Positions 54,101-63,471 of a DNA stretch of 64,000 nt are shown here, one piece after another (positions within the stretch are counted from its first letter, which is position 1; every line of letters begins with the position of its first letter). Source of the DNA: Nitrosospira sp. Is2 (GTDB lineage: Bacteria; Pseudomonadota; Gammaproteobacteria; Burkholderiales; Nitrosomonadaceae); assembly GCF_033095785.1 (NCBI RefSeq), contig NZ_CP137134.1, positions 496,001 through 560,000 of the forward strand. Reading direction: 5' to 3'. The position numbers and the translations under genes were made by a program. The notes below the pieces were generated by a model. The model ran no database searches. It was not told the origin of the DNA and worked only from the letters and a program-made list of their open reading frames with translations.

Positions 54101-54699
54101 TACGAAGTAGCGTCCGTATCCAGATCGCTTACCAGGGAATTGCGCACTCCCGTGTCGACCGGCGTGGCTGGCACTGAATAGGCCGCATGATCTATACCCA
54201 TGCTCAAGGGGGCGCCGTCCCTTAATGCCGCGACCACGTCGCTAGCCAGCTCAAACCGCAAAAAATGCACTGCAGCAGTTTTCTCTTCCGTTTCACGGTC
54301 GAGGTCTTCGTCGGCGATGGCGTGTACCGGGTCATGATTATCCACTTTTACGTACACCCGATCCGCTATCCCGATCAATTCCTTCAGCTGAGCGGTACGC
54401 TCAACCGGATCAGAAAATTCAATCATCATGGTCGCTTTCCAATTACCTCCGTCAGGCAGCAGCGCTCCGTACGCTTCCAGTTCCTCGAGTACGCCTGCTT
54501 CTTCGAAAATCTTCTCGACCCGCAGCATTTCCTGAATCTGGTACCGTACCGTCAACTCATCCTCGAACATGAGCGTAACGTGCTCGCCGAGATGCACCTT
54601 GCGGTTTTTTTTATGCGCGATCATTTGGGCACGGAATTCTTGCCGTGCTTTGGCATACGCTTCCAGGGTCATGAGGCTATCAGAGGTTATACGGCGCAT
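54100..54699 (-). CDS. DUF3501 protein
   Basis: 199 residues from ATG 54699 (MRRITSDSLMTLEAYAKARQ); a TTG at 54726 is also in frame. Helical N-terminal part FRAQMIAHKKNRKVHLGEH and VTLMFEDELTVRYQIQEMLR are typical for DUF3501. Function is unknown; in many proteobacteria it lies beside rubrerythrin and an Fe-S reductase, as here, which suggests an oxidative- or nitrosative-stress role (inference). 48 bp separate it from the Fe-S gene. Confidence 0.87.
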   Translation of the reverse strand: MRRITSDSLMTLEAYAKARQEFRAQMIAHKKNRKVHLGEHVTLMFEDELTVRYQIQEMLRVEKIFEEAGVLEELEAYGALLPDGGNWKATMMIEFSDPVERTAQLKELIGIADRVYVKVDNHDPVHAIADEDLDRETEEKTAAVHFLRFELASDVVAALRDGAPLSMGIDHAAYSVPATPVDTGVRNSLVSDLDTDATS

Positions 54700-54747
54700 G
54701 TTCAGGGTAAATCTAAGAGAGGTCAATAGAATTTCCGTACAAATTGT

Positions 54748-56079
54748 TCAGCCAATCCCATACGCGATACGCATAAGCGTCAACGGGTGCTGCTTCTGCG
54801 CTTTTGTTTCCCCCATGCCCTGCTCGATGTGTCGGGCGGCAATGGCGCAATCTGAGCTGATGTAATCAGGGCCCGGGGCGGCCATCTGCCTGAATACCGG
54901 TTTTCCGATTTTCATGGAATTGGCGAAATACTCGGTTTTTACGCCCCAGGTACCGTCATGGCCGGAGCAACGCTCCACTACCGTTACCTGAGTGCCGGGA
55001 ATCGATTGCAGCATTTCCCTGGTCTTCTGCCCCAGGTTCTGAACCCGCAAATGGCACGGAATGTGGTAGGAGACCTTACCCAAGGGCTGCTTGAAATCGG
55101 TCTTCAGCAGGCCATCCCGCTTCCGCAATGTCAAATATTCGAACGGATCGAACATCGCGTCCGCTACCGCTTGCACATCATCATCCACCTGGAACATGAG
55201 CGGCAGCTCCTGTTTGTACATAAGCGTACAGGAAGGCACCGCGGTAAGGATGGCATATCCTTCCCGCGCGAGTCGGGCGAGCGGAGGTATGTTTTTTTCC
55301 TTAAGTTCCTTCACCGCTGCAAGGTCGCCCAATTCCAGCTTTGGCATCCCACAGCACGCTTCTTTTTCTACCAGGCAAGCAGGAATTTCATTGTGATCCA
55401 GAATCTTCAATAAATCGTGCCCGATACCGGGCTCGTTGTAGTTCACGTAACAGGTCGCATATATCGCTACTTTTCCCGGCGTTTTTGCACCGGCACGAAC
55501 CTCATGAGCGGTATTGATCCGGGCGTTGGCACGAAATTTTCTACTATCATAATCGGGAAGTTTCCGCTCGGCGTGAATACCGAGCAGATTATCCATCAGC
55601 TTTCGGGCGGCCGGGTTCTTGTTAACGGCGTTTACCGTCTGTGCGACTCCTGGAACACTGGCCACCTTGCCCACGAGATCGGTGCTGGAAAGCAGTTTGT
55701 CACGAAAACCGGTCTCGCCCTTTTCATATTTTACCGCCTTGGCGCGCAGCATCAGGTGTGGAAAATCGACGTTCCATGGATGCGGCGGAACATAGGGGCA
55801 TTTCGTCATGAAGCACATGTCGCAGAGGTAGCATTGATCCGCCACCTCCCAATATTTCTGCTTCTCCACCCCATCGAGCTCGGCTGTGGAGCCCTCGTCT
55901 ATCAGATCGAATAACCGCGGAAAGGCCGTGCACAGATTGACGCACCGACGGCAGCCATGACATATATCGAAGACGCGTTCCATCTCGTTGAACAGTTTCG
56001 GTTCGTCATAGAATTCGGGATTTTCCCAATCGAGCGGATGACGCTTGGGTGGCTCCAGACTGCCTTCTCGAGTGGTCAT
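54748..56079 (-). CDS. Fe-S oxidoreductase (GlpC/heterodisulfide reductase-like)
   Basis: 443 residues. Two 4Fe-4S clusters in the N-terminal third: Cys40, Cys43, Cys46, Cys50 (CHGCRRCVNLC) and Cys83, Cys86, Cys89, Cys94 (CYLCDMCFMTKC). Then two CCG domains of the GlpC/HdrB type: IYATCYVNYNEPGIG with EACCGMPKLELGD, and IPCHLRVQNLGQ with VERCSGHDGTWG. Such proteins pass electrons from a flavoprotein or rubrerythrin to a thiol or quinone. The catalytic partner is probably the rubrerythrin upstream. Soluble. Confidence 0.9.
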   Translation of the reverse strand: MTTREGSLEPPKRHPLDWENPEFYDEPKLFNEMERVFDICHGCRRCVNLCTAFPRLFDLIDEGSTAELDGVEKQKYWEVADQCYLCDMCFMTKCPYVPPHPWNVDFPHLMLRAKAVKYEKGETGFRDKLLSSTDLVGKVASVPGVAQTVNAVNKNPAARKLMDNLLGIHAERKLPDYDSRKFRANARINTAHEVRAGAKTPGKVAIYATCYVNYNEPGIGHDLLKILDHNEIPACLVEKEACCGMPKLELGDLAAVKELKEKNIPPLARLAREGYAILTAVPSCTLMYKQELPLMFQVDDDVQAVADAMFDPFEYLTLRKRDGLLKTDFKQPLGKVSYHIPCHLRVQNLGQKTREMLQSIPGTQVTVVERCSGHDGTWGVKTEYFANSMKIGKPVFRQMAAPGPDYISSDCAIAARHIEQGMGETKAQKQHPLTLMRIAYGIG

Positions 56080-56156
56080 GACATAGGAAAATTAAATAAG
56101 GAAATGAGGAAAATAAGGAATTATGGCGATTGAACTGAGGCAGAAAAAACAACGCC

Positions 56157-56187
56157 GACTGGATCGAGCTCGTCGCTCGATCCAGTC
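56157..56187 (-). terminator. Hairpin between rubrerythrin and Fe-S gene (terminator or attenuator)
   Basis: A perfect 13-bp stem (GACTGGATCGAGC at 56157-56169, GCTCGATCCAGTC at 56175-56187) with a five-base loop. On the minus strand it is followed, seven bases later, by TTTTTT. It lies just after the rubrerythrin stop, so it would end or reduce transcription into the Fe-S gene. Confidence 0.78.
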
Positions 56188-56207
56188 CATAGTATTACTG
56201 GTGCCGC

Positions 56208-56627
56208 TCACTCTGTCAGGCTGTCCAAAGCTTTCTGAAAACGGTTGGCATGAGAGCGTTCCGCCTTGGCTAGCGTCTCGAACCAATCGGCTATTTCATC
56301 AAAACCTTCTTCGCGCGCAGATTTGGCCATGCCGGGGTACATGTCGCTATATTCGTGCGTCTCTCCCGCTATGGCTGTTTGCAGATTCGCACGGGATGAG
56401 CCGAAGGGCAGACCGGTAGCCGGATCGCCGCAGCCTTCGAGATATTCCAGATGACCATGGGCATGGCCGGTTTCGCCCTCTGCCGTTGAACGGAATACCG
56501 CTGCCACGTCGTTCTGTCCCTCCACATCCGCTTTGGCTGCGAAGTAGAGATAACGGCGATTGGCCTGAGACTCACCGGCAAAAGCCGCTTTCAGGTTTCC
56601 TTCAGTTTTCGATCCTTTGAGTTCCAT
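56208..56627 (-). CDS. Rubrerythrin (ferritin-like diiron domain, no rubredoxin)
   Basis: 139 residues, preceded by AGGAGGG. The four-helix diiron site is readable: Glu19 (GESQANRRY), Glu52 and His55 (GETGHAHGH), Glu89 and Glu92 (GETHEYSDMYP), Glu123 and His126 (AERSHANR). It lacks the C-terminal rubredoxin Cys4 domain, so it needs an outside electron donor, possibly the Fe-S protein downstream. It reduces peroxide in the cytoplasm. First gene of the operon. Confidence 0.92.
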   Translation of the reverse strand: MELKGSKTEGNLKAAFAGESQANRRYLYFAAKADVEGQNDVAAVFRSTAEGETGHAHGHLEYLEGCGDPATGLPFGSSRANLQTAIAGETHEYSDMYPGMAKSAREEGFDEIADWFETLAKAERSHANRFQKALDSLTE

Positions 56628-56969
56628 AGTTCCCTCCTGTTATAGTTGGCAGTTACCAAACTGATTGGGTGTTTGAAGCCGGTTGGCATGCTGAATCGCA
56701 TGAATTAAATCAGCCCGACCGATACCAGTAATATCAGGTCAAGCTTAACCATAAAAGACTATCGGAGGGAACCTGGCTTGTCAACAGCCGGGCTTGCGCT
56801 TGCGGGCGCCCGCCATTCGCTCGAGGTACTCGCCCCTCCAGCCTTTCTCCAGCGGTTATTTCAACTCAAGCTCGCTCATCCATTGGTGCGCTAACCACTG
56901 TCCTGTTGCCTCCGAGCGGTGGCCCGCGAATTGCTATGTAGGACGCAAGGGGAACTGCTCAGGCATCTG
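56628..56969. other. Intergenic stretch upstream of rubrerythrin
   Basis: 342 bp between the stop of the hydroxyacid dehydrogenase and the rubrerythrin start, both on the minus strand. It should hold the rubrerythrin promoter. A weak inverted repeat (AGTTGG/CCAAACT at 56645-56663) lies just before the ribosome site. No gene is supported. Confidence 0.35.
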
Positions 56970-57920
56970 TCAAGTGACGAGATTTTGTGGCTTGGCGGCT
57001 ACCCACGCCTCGATATTATCGATCAACTGGTCGGCCAGCGTCTGCATTGCTTCGGCCGAAGCCCATGCAACATGAGGTGTAAGGATAAAGTTGGGACGTC
57101 GTAACTCGAGCAACGGATTGCCGTTCACCGGTGGCTCTTCGGTGAGCACGTCGAAGCCAGCGCCAGCGATCAGCTTCTCATCCAGCGCCCGAACCAGCGC
57201 CGGCTCGTCCACCAATCCGCCACGCGCGGTATTGATGAGAAACGCACTGCGCTTCATCTTGCGCAGCTCCTCGATACCAATCAGGTTACGCGTGGCCGGC
57301 AATAAGGGACAATGCAGCGAAAGCACGTCGGACTCGGCAAGCACCTGATCCAGAGGCGTGAACGCCAGATCTTTTTTCCTAGACGATGGATGATATGCAA
57401 ACAGCACCCGCATGCCGAAGCCACGAGCAATGGCAGCTGTCGCCTGTCCAATGGCGCCTTCGCCGATGATCCCCATGGTGGAGCCGAACAGCTCACCAAT
57501 ATCATGCGTGAAGAGGCAAAATTGCTCCGATTTTTGCCATGCTCCCTGCTCGATCTCCTGCCGATAGGCCAGCAGATTCCGGCGTAACGCAAGCAGCAGC
57601 GCAAACACGTGCTCGGGCACGGTGTGGATGGCGTAGTTGCGAATATTCGTCACCGCGATACCCCGGCGGCGGCAGGCGGCAAGATCGATGCCGTCATATC
57701 CCGTCGCGCACATTGCGATCAGTTTCAGGCTGGGTAATTGCGCGAGAATCTCGTCGTTCAGCCGTACCTTGTTAATAATGGCCACGGTCGCTTGTTGCAG
57801 CCGCGACACGACTTGATCGTTGGCCGTATGCGCGTATTCCTCGTACCTATGCTCGAAAATCGGCCGGCGCACCTGCGCCTTCAGAGAGTCCCGCTCCAGA
57901 AAAACCACGTACTGGCTCAT
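56970..57920 (-). CDS. D-2-hydroxyacid dehydrogenase (glycerate dehydrogenase-like)
   Basis: 316 residues from ATG 57920 (MSQYVVFLERDSLK); the frame is open to 57950. NAD-binding loop GEGAIG at 153-158, catalytic Arg233 (NTARGGL), Glu262 (LTEEPP) and His283 (TPHVAW). The sequence ATGYDGIDL and NIRNYAIHTVPEHVFAL is that of the HprA/glycerate dehydrogenase group, which interconverts glycerate and hydroxypyruvate in the photorespiratory or serine-type salvage route. Other D-2-hydroxyacids cannot be excluded. The neighbouring transporter (58068-58952) is on the same strand. Confidence 0.9.
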   Translation of the reverse strand: MSQYVVFLERDSLKAQVRRPIFEHRYEEYAHTANDQVVSRLQQATVAIINKVRLNDEILAQLPSLKLIAMCATGYDGIDLAACRRRGIAVTNIRNYAIHTVPEHVFALLLALRRNLLAYRQEIEQGAWQKSEQFCLFTHDIGELFGSTMGIIGEGAIGQATAAIARGFGMRVLFAYHPSSRKKDLAFTPLDQVLAESDVLSLHCPLLPATRNLIGIEELRKMKRSAFLINTARGGLVDEPALVRALDEKLIAGAGFDVLTEEPPVNGNPLLELRRPNFILTPHVAWASAEAMQTLADQLIDNIEAWVAAKPQNLVT

Positions 57921-58067
57921 TATTCCGGAGATAAAATGCGAAGCACGCAAGTTGGCACCATTGCGATGTTACCGGCATGGACGTCAAGGGCGGCAACACC
58001 AACAAGGTCAATAACGGCACCTAAGGGCAGGGGCATGGATCGTATGGGCAGCGGGCAAAGGTTTATG

Positions 58068-58952
58068 TTACGCCCGATTCATCCGCGAGGAAAACAGGCT
58101 GGCGGAAATAATCATTGCGCCGCCAATCCATTCTCTCGCTGTCATGGCCTCGCCCGCGAGAAAGTAAGCCCCCAGCGCAGCAATGACCAGTTCGAACAGC
58201 ATAATGACAATCGCGCGATTTGCGGAAACATGCGTCAGGCCATATTGCACCGCCACGCTCAGCCCGAACACCACCACCCCCACGCCCAGGATGAGCAGAT
58301 AAATCTCGGCAGGAACACTGCCCAGCGATGGCGGCGACAAAAAAAGGCTGTAGCCGAAGGCAATCACCGTAACCCCCATCCACACCGCAAGCGACTTCAA
58401 TTGTATGGTGTGCGCCTGATCCATGCGGCTTATCACGTTTGAGAGGGCGAACATGAAGCCGGCAGACAATCCCATCCAGTCGCCATAAGACGAAGGCATT
58501 GAAAAGCCCTGTTGGGGTTGCCATAGCATGACAATCGCCCCAGCCAGAGACAACGCAATAACCAGGTATCCGTGCAGACTGAGCACTTCGGTCAGCAGCA
58601 GGCGCGAAAACACGATCGTCCAAAGCGGTGCGAGATAAAACAAGAGCATAACTCGCATGATTTCGCCGTGAATCACGCCGAGCACGTATGCAAGATTAGT
58701 CCACCCGGCGCACAATCCGATCCAGAGCAATAATTGGGGCTTACCGCATAGAATTCGGGACGTTCGCAGGTTTCTCCCGAACAGGGCCAAGCCCAGCAAT
58801 AATGCGATAACATAAGTGAGCGCGGTAGCGATAGGACCGCTCACCTCCGCTTCTTCCAGCAGCCGGTAGGGATACCATAGCAGACCCCAAATAGCCGCCC
58901 CCCCGAGCAGGGCCAACACGGGATACACATTTTGCTGGTTTTGATTAGTCAT
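58068..58952 (-). CDS. DMT-superfamily (EamA) transporter
   Basis: About 294 residues from ATG 58952; upstream in-frame start 58979 adds polar residues. Ten transmembrane helices in two EamA repeats: ALLGGAAIWGLLWYPYRLL begins the first, GLSAGFMFALSNVISRM the second. Family members export amino acids, metabolites or drugs. Substrate unknown. It is divergent from dapC and may be cotranscribed with the dehydrogenase downstream. Confidence 0.87.
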   Translation of the reverse strand: MTNQNQQNVYPVLALLGGAAIWGLLWYPYRLLEEAEVSGPIATALTYVIALLLGLALFGRNLRTSRILCGKPQLLLWIGLCAGWTNLAYVLGVIHGEIMRVMLLFYLAPLWTIVFSRLLLTEVLSLHGYLVIALSLAGAIVMLWQPQQGFSMPSSYGDWMGLSAGFMFALSNVISRMDQAHTIQLKSLAVWMGVTVIAFGYSLFLSPPSLGSVPAEIYLLILGVGVVVFGLSVAVQYGLTHVSANRAIVIMLFELVIAALGAYFLAGEAMTAREWIGGAMIISASLFSSRMNRA

Positions 58953-59054
58953 TTTGTCTGGTAGCAAAACGCTTGCCACTTTATAATCCCGCTACGATCA
59001 ATGGACCCCGTCTTTTAGGCAATTCTCCTTCAAGAGTCAGGCCAAACCATAAAA

Positions 59055-60245
59055 TTGAATCCCAATCTCGACCGCCTGCAGCCCTATCCCTTCCAGAAGC
59101 TCAACAAGCTGTTTGAGGGGGCGGCGCCGGAGCAGGCCTATTCGCCCATCAGCCTCCACATCGGCGAGCCTAAACACGCCACGCCCGATTTCATCCGCCA
59201 GGCTGTGACGGAGAATCTTGCCGGCATGGCGGTTTACCCGACCACGCTGGGCGCCCGATCGCTACGAACCAGCATTGCCGCGTGGTTGACCCGACGCTAC
59301 CGGCTACCGGAAATTGATCCCGAAACACAGGTCATTCCGGTCAACGGAAGTCGTGAAGCCCTGTTTTCCTTTGCTCAGGCAGTGATTGATCCGTCCCGGG
59401 CAGAGGCAATTGTAGTGTGTCCGAATCCTTTTTATCAGATATATGAAGGTGCGGCCTTGTTGGCGGGTGCTACTCCCCATTTCCTGAACACGATGCCAGA
59501 GAACGACTTTGCGCTCGACTATGGACAACTGCCCGAGGATACCTGGTCGCGTTGTCAGTTGGTCTACGTTTGCTCTCCCGGCAACCCCACAGGCAGGGTA
59601 ATGAGCATGGACGAGTGGAGATATCTGTTCGAATTATCCGATCGTTATGGTTTTGTCATTGCTTCCGACGAGTGCTACGCCGAGATTTATTTCGACGAGG
59701 ACGCACCCCCGCTTGGCGCCCTCGAAGCCGCTCATCGTCTGGGCCGTAGCGGCTTTCCCAGGCTGGTGGTATTCAGCAGCCTGTCCAAAAGATCAAATGT
59801 GCCGGGCATGCGGTCAGGGTTTGCCGCAGGCGACGCGTCGATACTCAAGAAATTTCTGCTCTACCGTACCTACCATGGCAGCGCCATGAACCCGGCGGTC
59901 CAGGCGGCGAGCAAATCAGCGTGGGACGACGAGGATCACGTCGTCGAAAACCGGCGCCTATACCGGGAGAAATTTCAGGCCGTTACGAAATCGCTGCAGG
60001 AAAGCCTGCAGGTGTCAATGCCCGACGCGGCGTTTTATCTGTGGGTAAGGACACCTGGTAGCGACGTACAGTTCACCCGTGAGCTCTATCGCAATTATAA
60101 TGTTACCGTTTTGCCGGGAAGCTACCTTGCGCGGCATGCCAATGGAATCAACCCTGGCGAAAACTTCATCCGCATCGCCCTCGTCGCGCCGTTGGCGGAG
60201 TGCGTGGAAGCGGTCCAACGGATAAAAATGCTAGTATCCGCCTGA
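59055..60245 (+). CDS. dapC: Succinyldiaminopimelate transaminase
   Basis: 396 residues from a TTG start (NPNLDRLQPYPFQKLNKLF). PLP-dependent class I aminotransferase with Lys245 in VVFSSLSKRSNVPGM, NGSREALFSFAQAV and SPGNPTGRVM, and the conserved Asp in ASDECYAEI. The enzyme converts N-succinyl-2-amino-6-oxopimelate to N-succinyl-LL-diaminopimelate for lysine and peptidoglycan. Operon dapC-dapD-dapE supports the assignment over a general aspartate transaminase. Confidence 0.92.
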   Translation: MNPNLDRLQPYPFQKLNKLFEGAAPEQAYSPISLHIGEPKHATPDFIRQAVTENLAGMAVYPTTLGARSLRTSIAAWLTRRYRLPEIDPETQVIPVNGSREALFSFAQAVIDPSRAEAIVVCPNPFYQIYEGAALLAGATPHFLNTMPENDFALDYGQLPEDTWSRCQLVYVCSPGNPTGRVMSMDEWRYLFELSDRYGFVIASDECYAEIYFDEDAPPLGALEAAHRLGRSGFPRLVVFSSLSKRSNVPGMRSGFAAGDASILKKFLLYRTYHGSAMNPAVQAASKSAWDDEDHVVENRRLYREKFQAVTKSLQESLQVSMPDAAFYLWVRTPGSDVQFTRELYRNYNVTVLPGSYLARHANGINPGENFIRIALVAPLAECVEAVQRIKMLVSA

Positions 60246-60287
60246 CCCGGCGATAAACCTGGACAACAAAACAACCAAAGGAAAACC

Positions 60288-61109
60288 ATGGATCAGCTGC
60301 AAAGTACCATTGAAGAAGCATTCGAACGCCGTGCCGAGATCACGCCACGAAATGTGGATGCAAAACTCAAGGAATCCGTAGCGCAGGTGCTGGAAATGCT
60401 CGACAACGGTAAACTGCGAGTGGCGGAAAAAATAAACGGTGAATGGAACACGTATCAATGGATCAAAAAAGCCGTGCTGCTTTCCTTTCGCATAGAGGAC
60501 AATACTTTCATCAAGGGCGGTTTTTCCAACTATTTCGATAAGGTTCCGTCCAAATTCGCGGATTACAGTTCCAAGGATTTCCGTAATGGCGGCTTCCGCG
60601 TCGTGCCCCCGGCAGCGGTGCGAAAAGGCGCGTTCATTGCCAGCAATGTGGTACTAATGCCGTCGTACGTCAACATCGGTGCGTATGTCGATGAAGGCGC
60701 AATGGTCGATACCTGGGCCACGGTCGGGTCATGCGCTCAGGTTGGCAAGAATGTGCATCTCTCAGGCGGTGTGGGAATAGGCGGCGTGCTCGAACCCGTT
60801 CAAGCGAATCCAACGATAATCGAGGACAACTGCTTTATCGGCGCGCGCTCGGAAATTGTCGAGGGCGTCATTGTCGGCGAGAACTCGGTGATTTCCATGG
60901 GGGTATACATCGGCCAGAGTACCAAGATTTACAATCGTGAAACGGGTGAAGTCAGCTATGGGCGCATTCCGCCCGGATCAGTCGTTGTCTCGGGCAACCT
61001 TCCCTCAGCGGATGGCAAATACAGCCTTTATTGCGCGGTTATCGTGAAACAGGTGGACGCCAAAACACGGGCCAAGACCGGTATAAACGAGCTTCTGCGC
61101 GGCATTTAG
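60288..61109 (+). CDS. dapD: Tetrahydrodipicolinate N-succinyltransferase
   Basis: 273 residues, with AAGGA upstream. N-terminal helical domain, then left-handed beta helix: GAYVDEGAMVDTWATVGSCA, NVHLSGGVGIGGVLEP and FIGARSEIVEGVIVGENSV. It forms a trimer and uses succinyl-CoA. The C-terminal end CAVIVKQVDAKTRAKTGINE is typical. It lies 42 bp after dapC. Confidence 0.97.
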   Translation: MDQLQSTIEEAFERRAEITPRNVDAKLKESVAQVLEMLDNGKLRVAEKINGEWNTYQWIKKAVLLSFRIEDNTFIKGGFSNYFDKVPSKFADYSSKDFRNGGFRVVPPAAVRKGAFIASNVVLMPSYVNIGAYVDEGAMVDTWATVGSCAQVGKNVHLSGGVGIGGVLEPVQANPTIIEDNCFIGARSEIVEGVIVGENSVISMGVYIGQSTKIYNRETGEVSYGRIPPGSVVVSGNLPSADGKYSLYCAVIVKQVDAKTRAKTGINELLRGI

Positions 61110-61173
61110 CAGAACATTATGACCACATCCTGCTCCGTGCCTTTCCCTGTCCCACCCTTTTGGAAAATCCGTC

Positions 61174-62307
61174 ATGCAAAATGAAACGCTGGCTCTCGCA
61201 CAAGCGCTGATCGCCTGTCGTTCGCTCACGCCCTTCGATAACGGCTGTCAGGAAATCCTGATCAGCCGCCTGGAAAAAATCGGCTTCAGCATCGAAAGAG
61301 TTCGCTGCGGCGAGGTGGATAATTTATGGGCCCGGCGCGGAACGACCGCCCCGCTGCTGTGTTTCGCCGGACACACCGATGTGGTGCCGACAGGCCCGGT
61401 CGACAAATGGGACAGCGATCCCTTCGTTCCGGTAATCCGGAATGACAGCCTCTACGGCCGGGGAGCCGCAGATATGAAAGGCTCGCTCGCGGCGTTCATT
61501 ACCGCAATTGAAGCGTTTGTCGCTGCACACCCCACCCACGGCGGCTCCATTGGGCTGCTGATCACCTCGGATGAGGAAGGCATTGCCGTCGACGGAACGG
61601 TCCGTGTGGTGGAAACCCTTAAAGCGCGTAACGAACTGATCGACTACTGTATCGTGGGCGAACCCACCTGCGTGGACAGACTCGGGGACACGATCAAGAA
61701 CGGCCGGCGCGGCTCGCTCTCCGGGACATTGACCGTGAAAGGCATACAAGGCCATATCGCCTACCCTCATCTGGCAAAAAATCCTATCCACCTGGCCGCT
61801 CCCGCCATTGCCGAACTGGCGCAAGCAAGATGGGACGAGGGCAACGAATATTTTCCGCCCACCACCTGGCAGATTTCCAATATCTATGGGGGCACGGGCG
61901 CGACCAACGTCATCCCGGGTGAAGTGACGATGCTTTTCAATTTCCGCTTCTCCACCGCGAGCACGGTCGAATCGCTGCAACAGAGAGTGCATGAAATCCT
62001 CGACCGCCACGGCCTTGACTACGATCTGCGATGGGAGTTTTCAGGCAAACCCTATCTGACACCCAGGGGCAGCCTGGTGGATGCGATAAGCCACGCTATC
62101 TCAACCGTAACGGGAATCGAGCCAGCACTTTCCACATCCGGCGGAACGTCCGACGGCCGTTTCATTGCCGACATCTGCCCCCAGGTGGTAGAGATGGGAC
62201 CCCGCAATGCCACCATCCACAAGCTCAACGAATATGTCGAAGTAGAGGATCTGCAACACTTACCACATATCTACCGGTTGACGCTGGAGAGCCTATTGCT
62301 GAGATAA
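61174..62307 (+). CDS. dapE: Succinyl-diaminopimelate desuccinylase
   Basis: 377 residues. M20 metallopeptidase with two zinc ions: His67 and Asp69 (AGHTDVVPTGP), Asp100 (GRGAADMKGSLA), Glu134-Glu135 (TSDEEG). The dimerisation lid has NGRRGSLSGTLTVKGIQGHI and the third ligand is near the C terminus (GPRNATIHKLNEYV). It releases succinate from N-succinyl-LL-diaminopimelate. 64 bp follow dapD. The cluster thus covers three consecutive steps. Confidence 0.96.
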   Translation: MQNETLALAQALIACRSLTPFDNGCQEILISRLEKIGFSIERVRCGEVDNLWARRGTTAPLLCFAGHTDVVPTGPVDKWDSDPFVPVIRNDSLYGRGAADMKGSLAAFITAIEAFVAAHPTHGGSIGLLITSDEEGIAVDGTVRVVETLKARNELIDYCIVGEPTCVDRLGDTIKNGRRGSLSGTLTVKGIQGHIAYPHLAKNPIHLAAPAIAELAQARWDEGNEYFPPTTWQISNIYGGTGATNVIPGEVTMLFNFRFSTASTVESLQQRVHEILDRHGLDYDLRWEFSGKPYLTPRGSLVDAISHAISTVTGIEPALSTSGGTSDGRFIADICPQVVEMGPRNATIHKLNEYVEVEDLQHLPHIYRLTLESLLLR

Positions 62308-62531
62308 CTCCTTTTCTGAGCGTTCACCCCCCTGCTACCATGGCTCGCACATCTTTGAAACGCAGCGCCAGCCGCCGCAAATACAGTAGATATTTCTGCA
62401 CAAGCATGCGCAATAACCCGGACTGGTGGTAAGGGTCGAGCTTCACCATTCCATGCAGCCAGCCACGTAGCAGTTAATCAAGCTCATTTGAGGTATTACA
62501 GAATACTGCTCAGCGCCCGGTTTAATCCCCT

Positions 62532-63440
62532 ATGATGGCGATCAACGTGTACCGAGAAGCCAGAACTCAACTCCAAACTATCCGCGACCTGCTCCGCTTT
62601 GCGGTAAGCTGCTTTAACGAAGCCGGCCTCTTTTTCGGCCATGGCTCCGCCTCGGCCTATGATGAAGCGGCTTATCTCATTCTCCACACGCTCCATCTCC
62701 CGCTCGACCGGCTGGAGCCGTTTCTCGACGCCCGGCTTGCCACGGCTGAGCTGGAGCAGGTGCTGGGGGTGATCGAGCGCCGCGTGTCGGAAAAAATCCC
62801 TGCGGCATATCTCACCAACGAGGCATGGCTGGGAAATCTCAGCTTTTTCGTCGATGAGCGCGTGATCGTACCACGCTCCTTCATTGCCGAGTTGCTGCGG
62901 GAACAACTTGCGCCGTGGATAGAAAACCCCGGTGCAATCCGCTCCGCATTGGATCTGTGCACCGGTTCCGGTTGCCTTGCCATACTGCTCGCATACGCGT
63001 TCCCCAACGCCACCATAGATGCGGCTGACATTTCACCGGGGGCGTTGGAAGTCGCCCAAAGGAACGTGGCGGATTACAACCTGGAGCATCAAGTGAATCT
63101 GATCCAGTCGGATCTTTTTGCGGAATTAGGGGGGCGCACGTATGATCTCATCATCAGCAATCCGCCTTACGTCAGCGCGGAGGCGATGGCGGCGCTGCCG
63201 GAGGAATACCGCCATGAACCCGAAAACGCGCTGGCAAGCGGGGTGGACGGGCTGGAAGCTATGCGGACAATACTCAACGAGGCAGCCGGTCATTTAACCC
63301 ATCGGGGGGTATTAATCGTTGAGATCGGCCATAATCGAGAAAGCCTGGAACGGGCCTACCCGGAGGTGCCTTTCACCTGGCTGGAAACAAGTGCTGGGGA
63401 CGAGTTTGTGTTCCTGCTGCAACGAGACCAGCTCCCCTGA
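62532..63440 (+). CDS. prmB: 50S ribosomal protein L3 glutamine methyltransferase
   Basis: 302 residues. SAM-binding loop LDLCTGSGCLAILLA and the NPPY motif at 210-213 that holds the Gln substrate. N-terminal helical domain carries substrate recognition. Length and pattern (IPAAYLTNEAWLGNLSFFVD, VPRSFIAELL) match PrmB rather than PrmC. It methylates Gln150 of L3. Two ATG codons in a row start it; 224 bp separate it from dapE. Confidence 0.93.
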   Translation: MMAINVYREARTQLQTIRDLLRFAVSCFNEAGLFFGHGSASAYDEAAYLILHTLHLPLDRLEPFLDARLATAELEQVLGVIERRVSEKIPAAYLTNEAWLGNLSFFVDERVIVPRSFIAELLREQLAPWIENPGAIRSALDLCTGSGCLAILLAYAFPNATIDAADISPGALEVAQRNVADYNLEHQVNLIQSDLFAELGGRTYDLIISNPPYVSAEAMAALPEEYRHEPENALASGVDGLEAMRTILNEAAGHLTHRGVLIVEIGHNRESLERAYPEVPFTWLETSAGDEFVFLLQRDQLP

Positions 63441-63471
63441 TTGTTTCCTCTCCCTGACATTGCAGGGGTAA

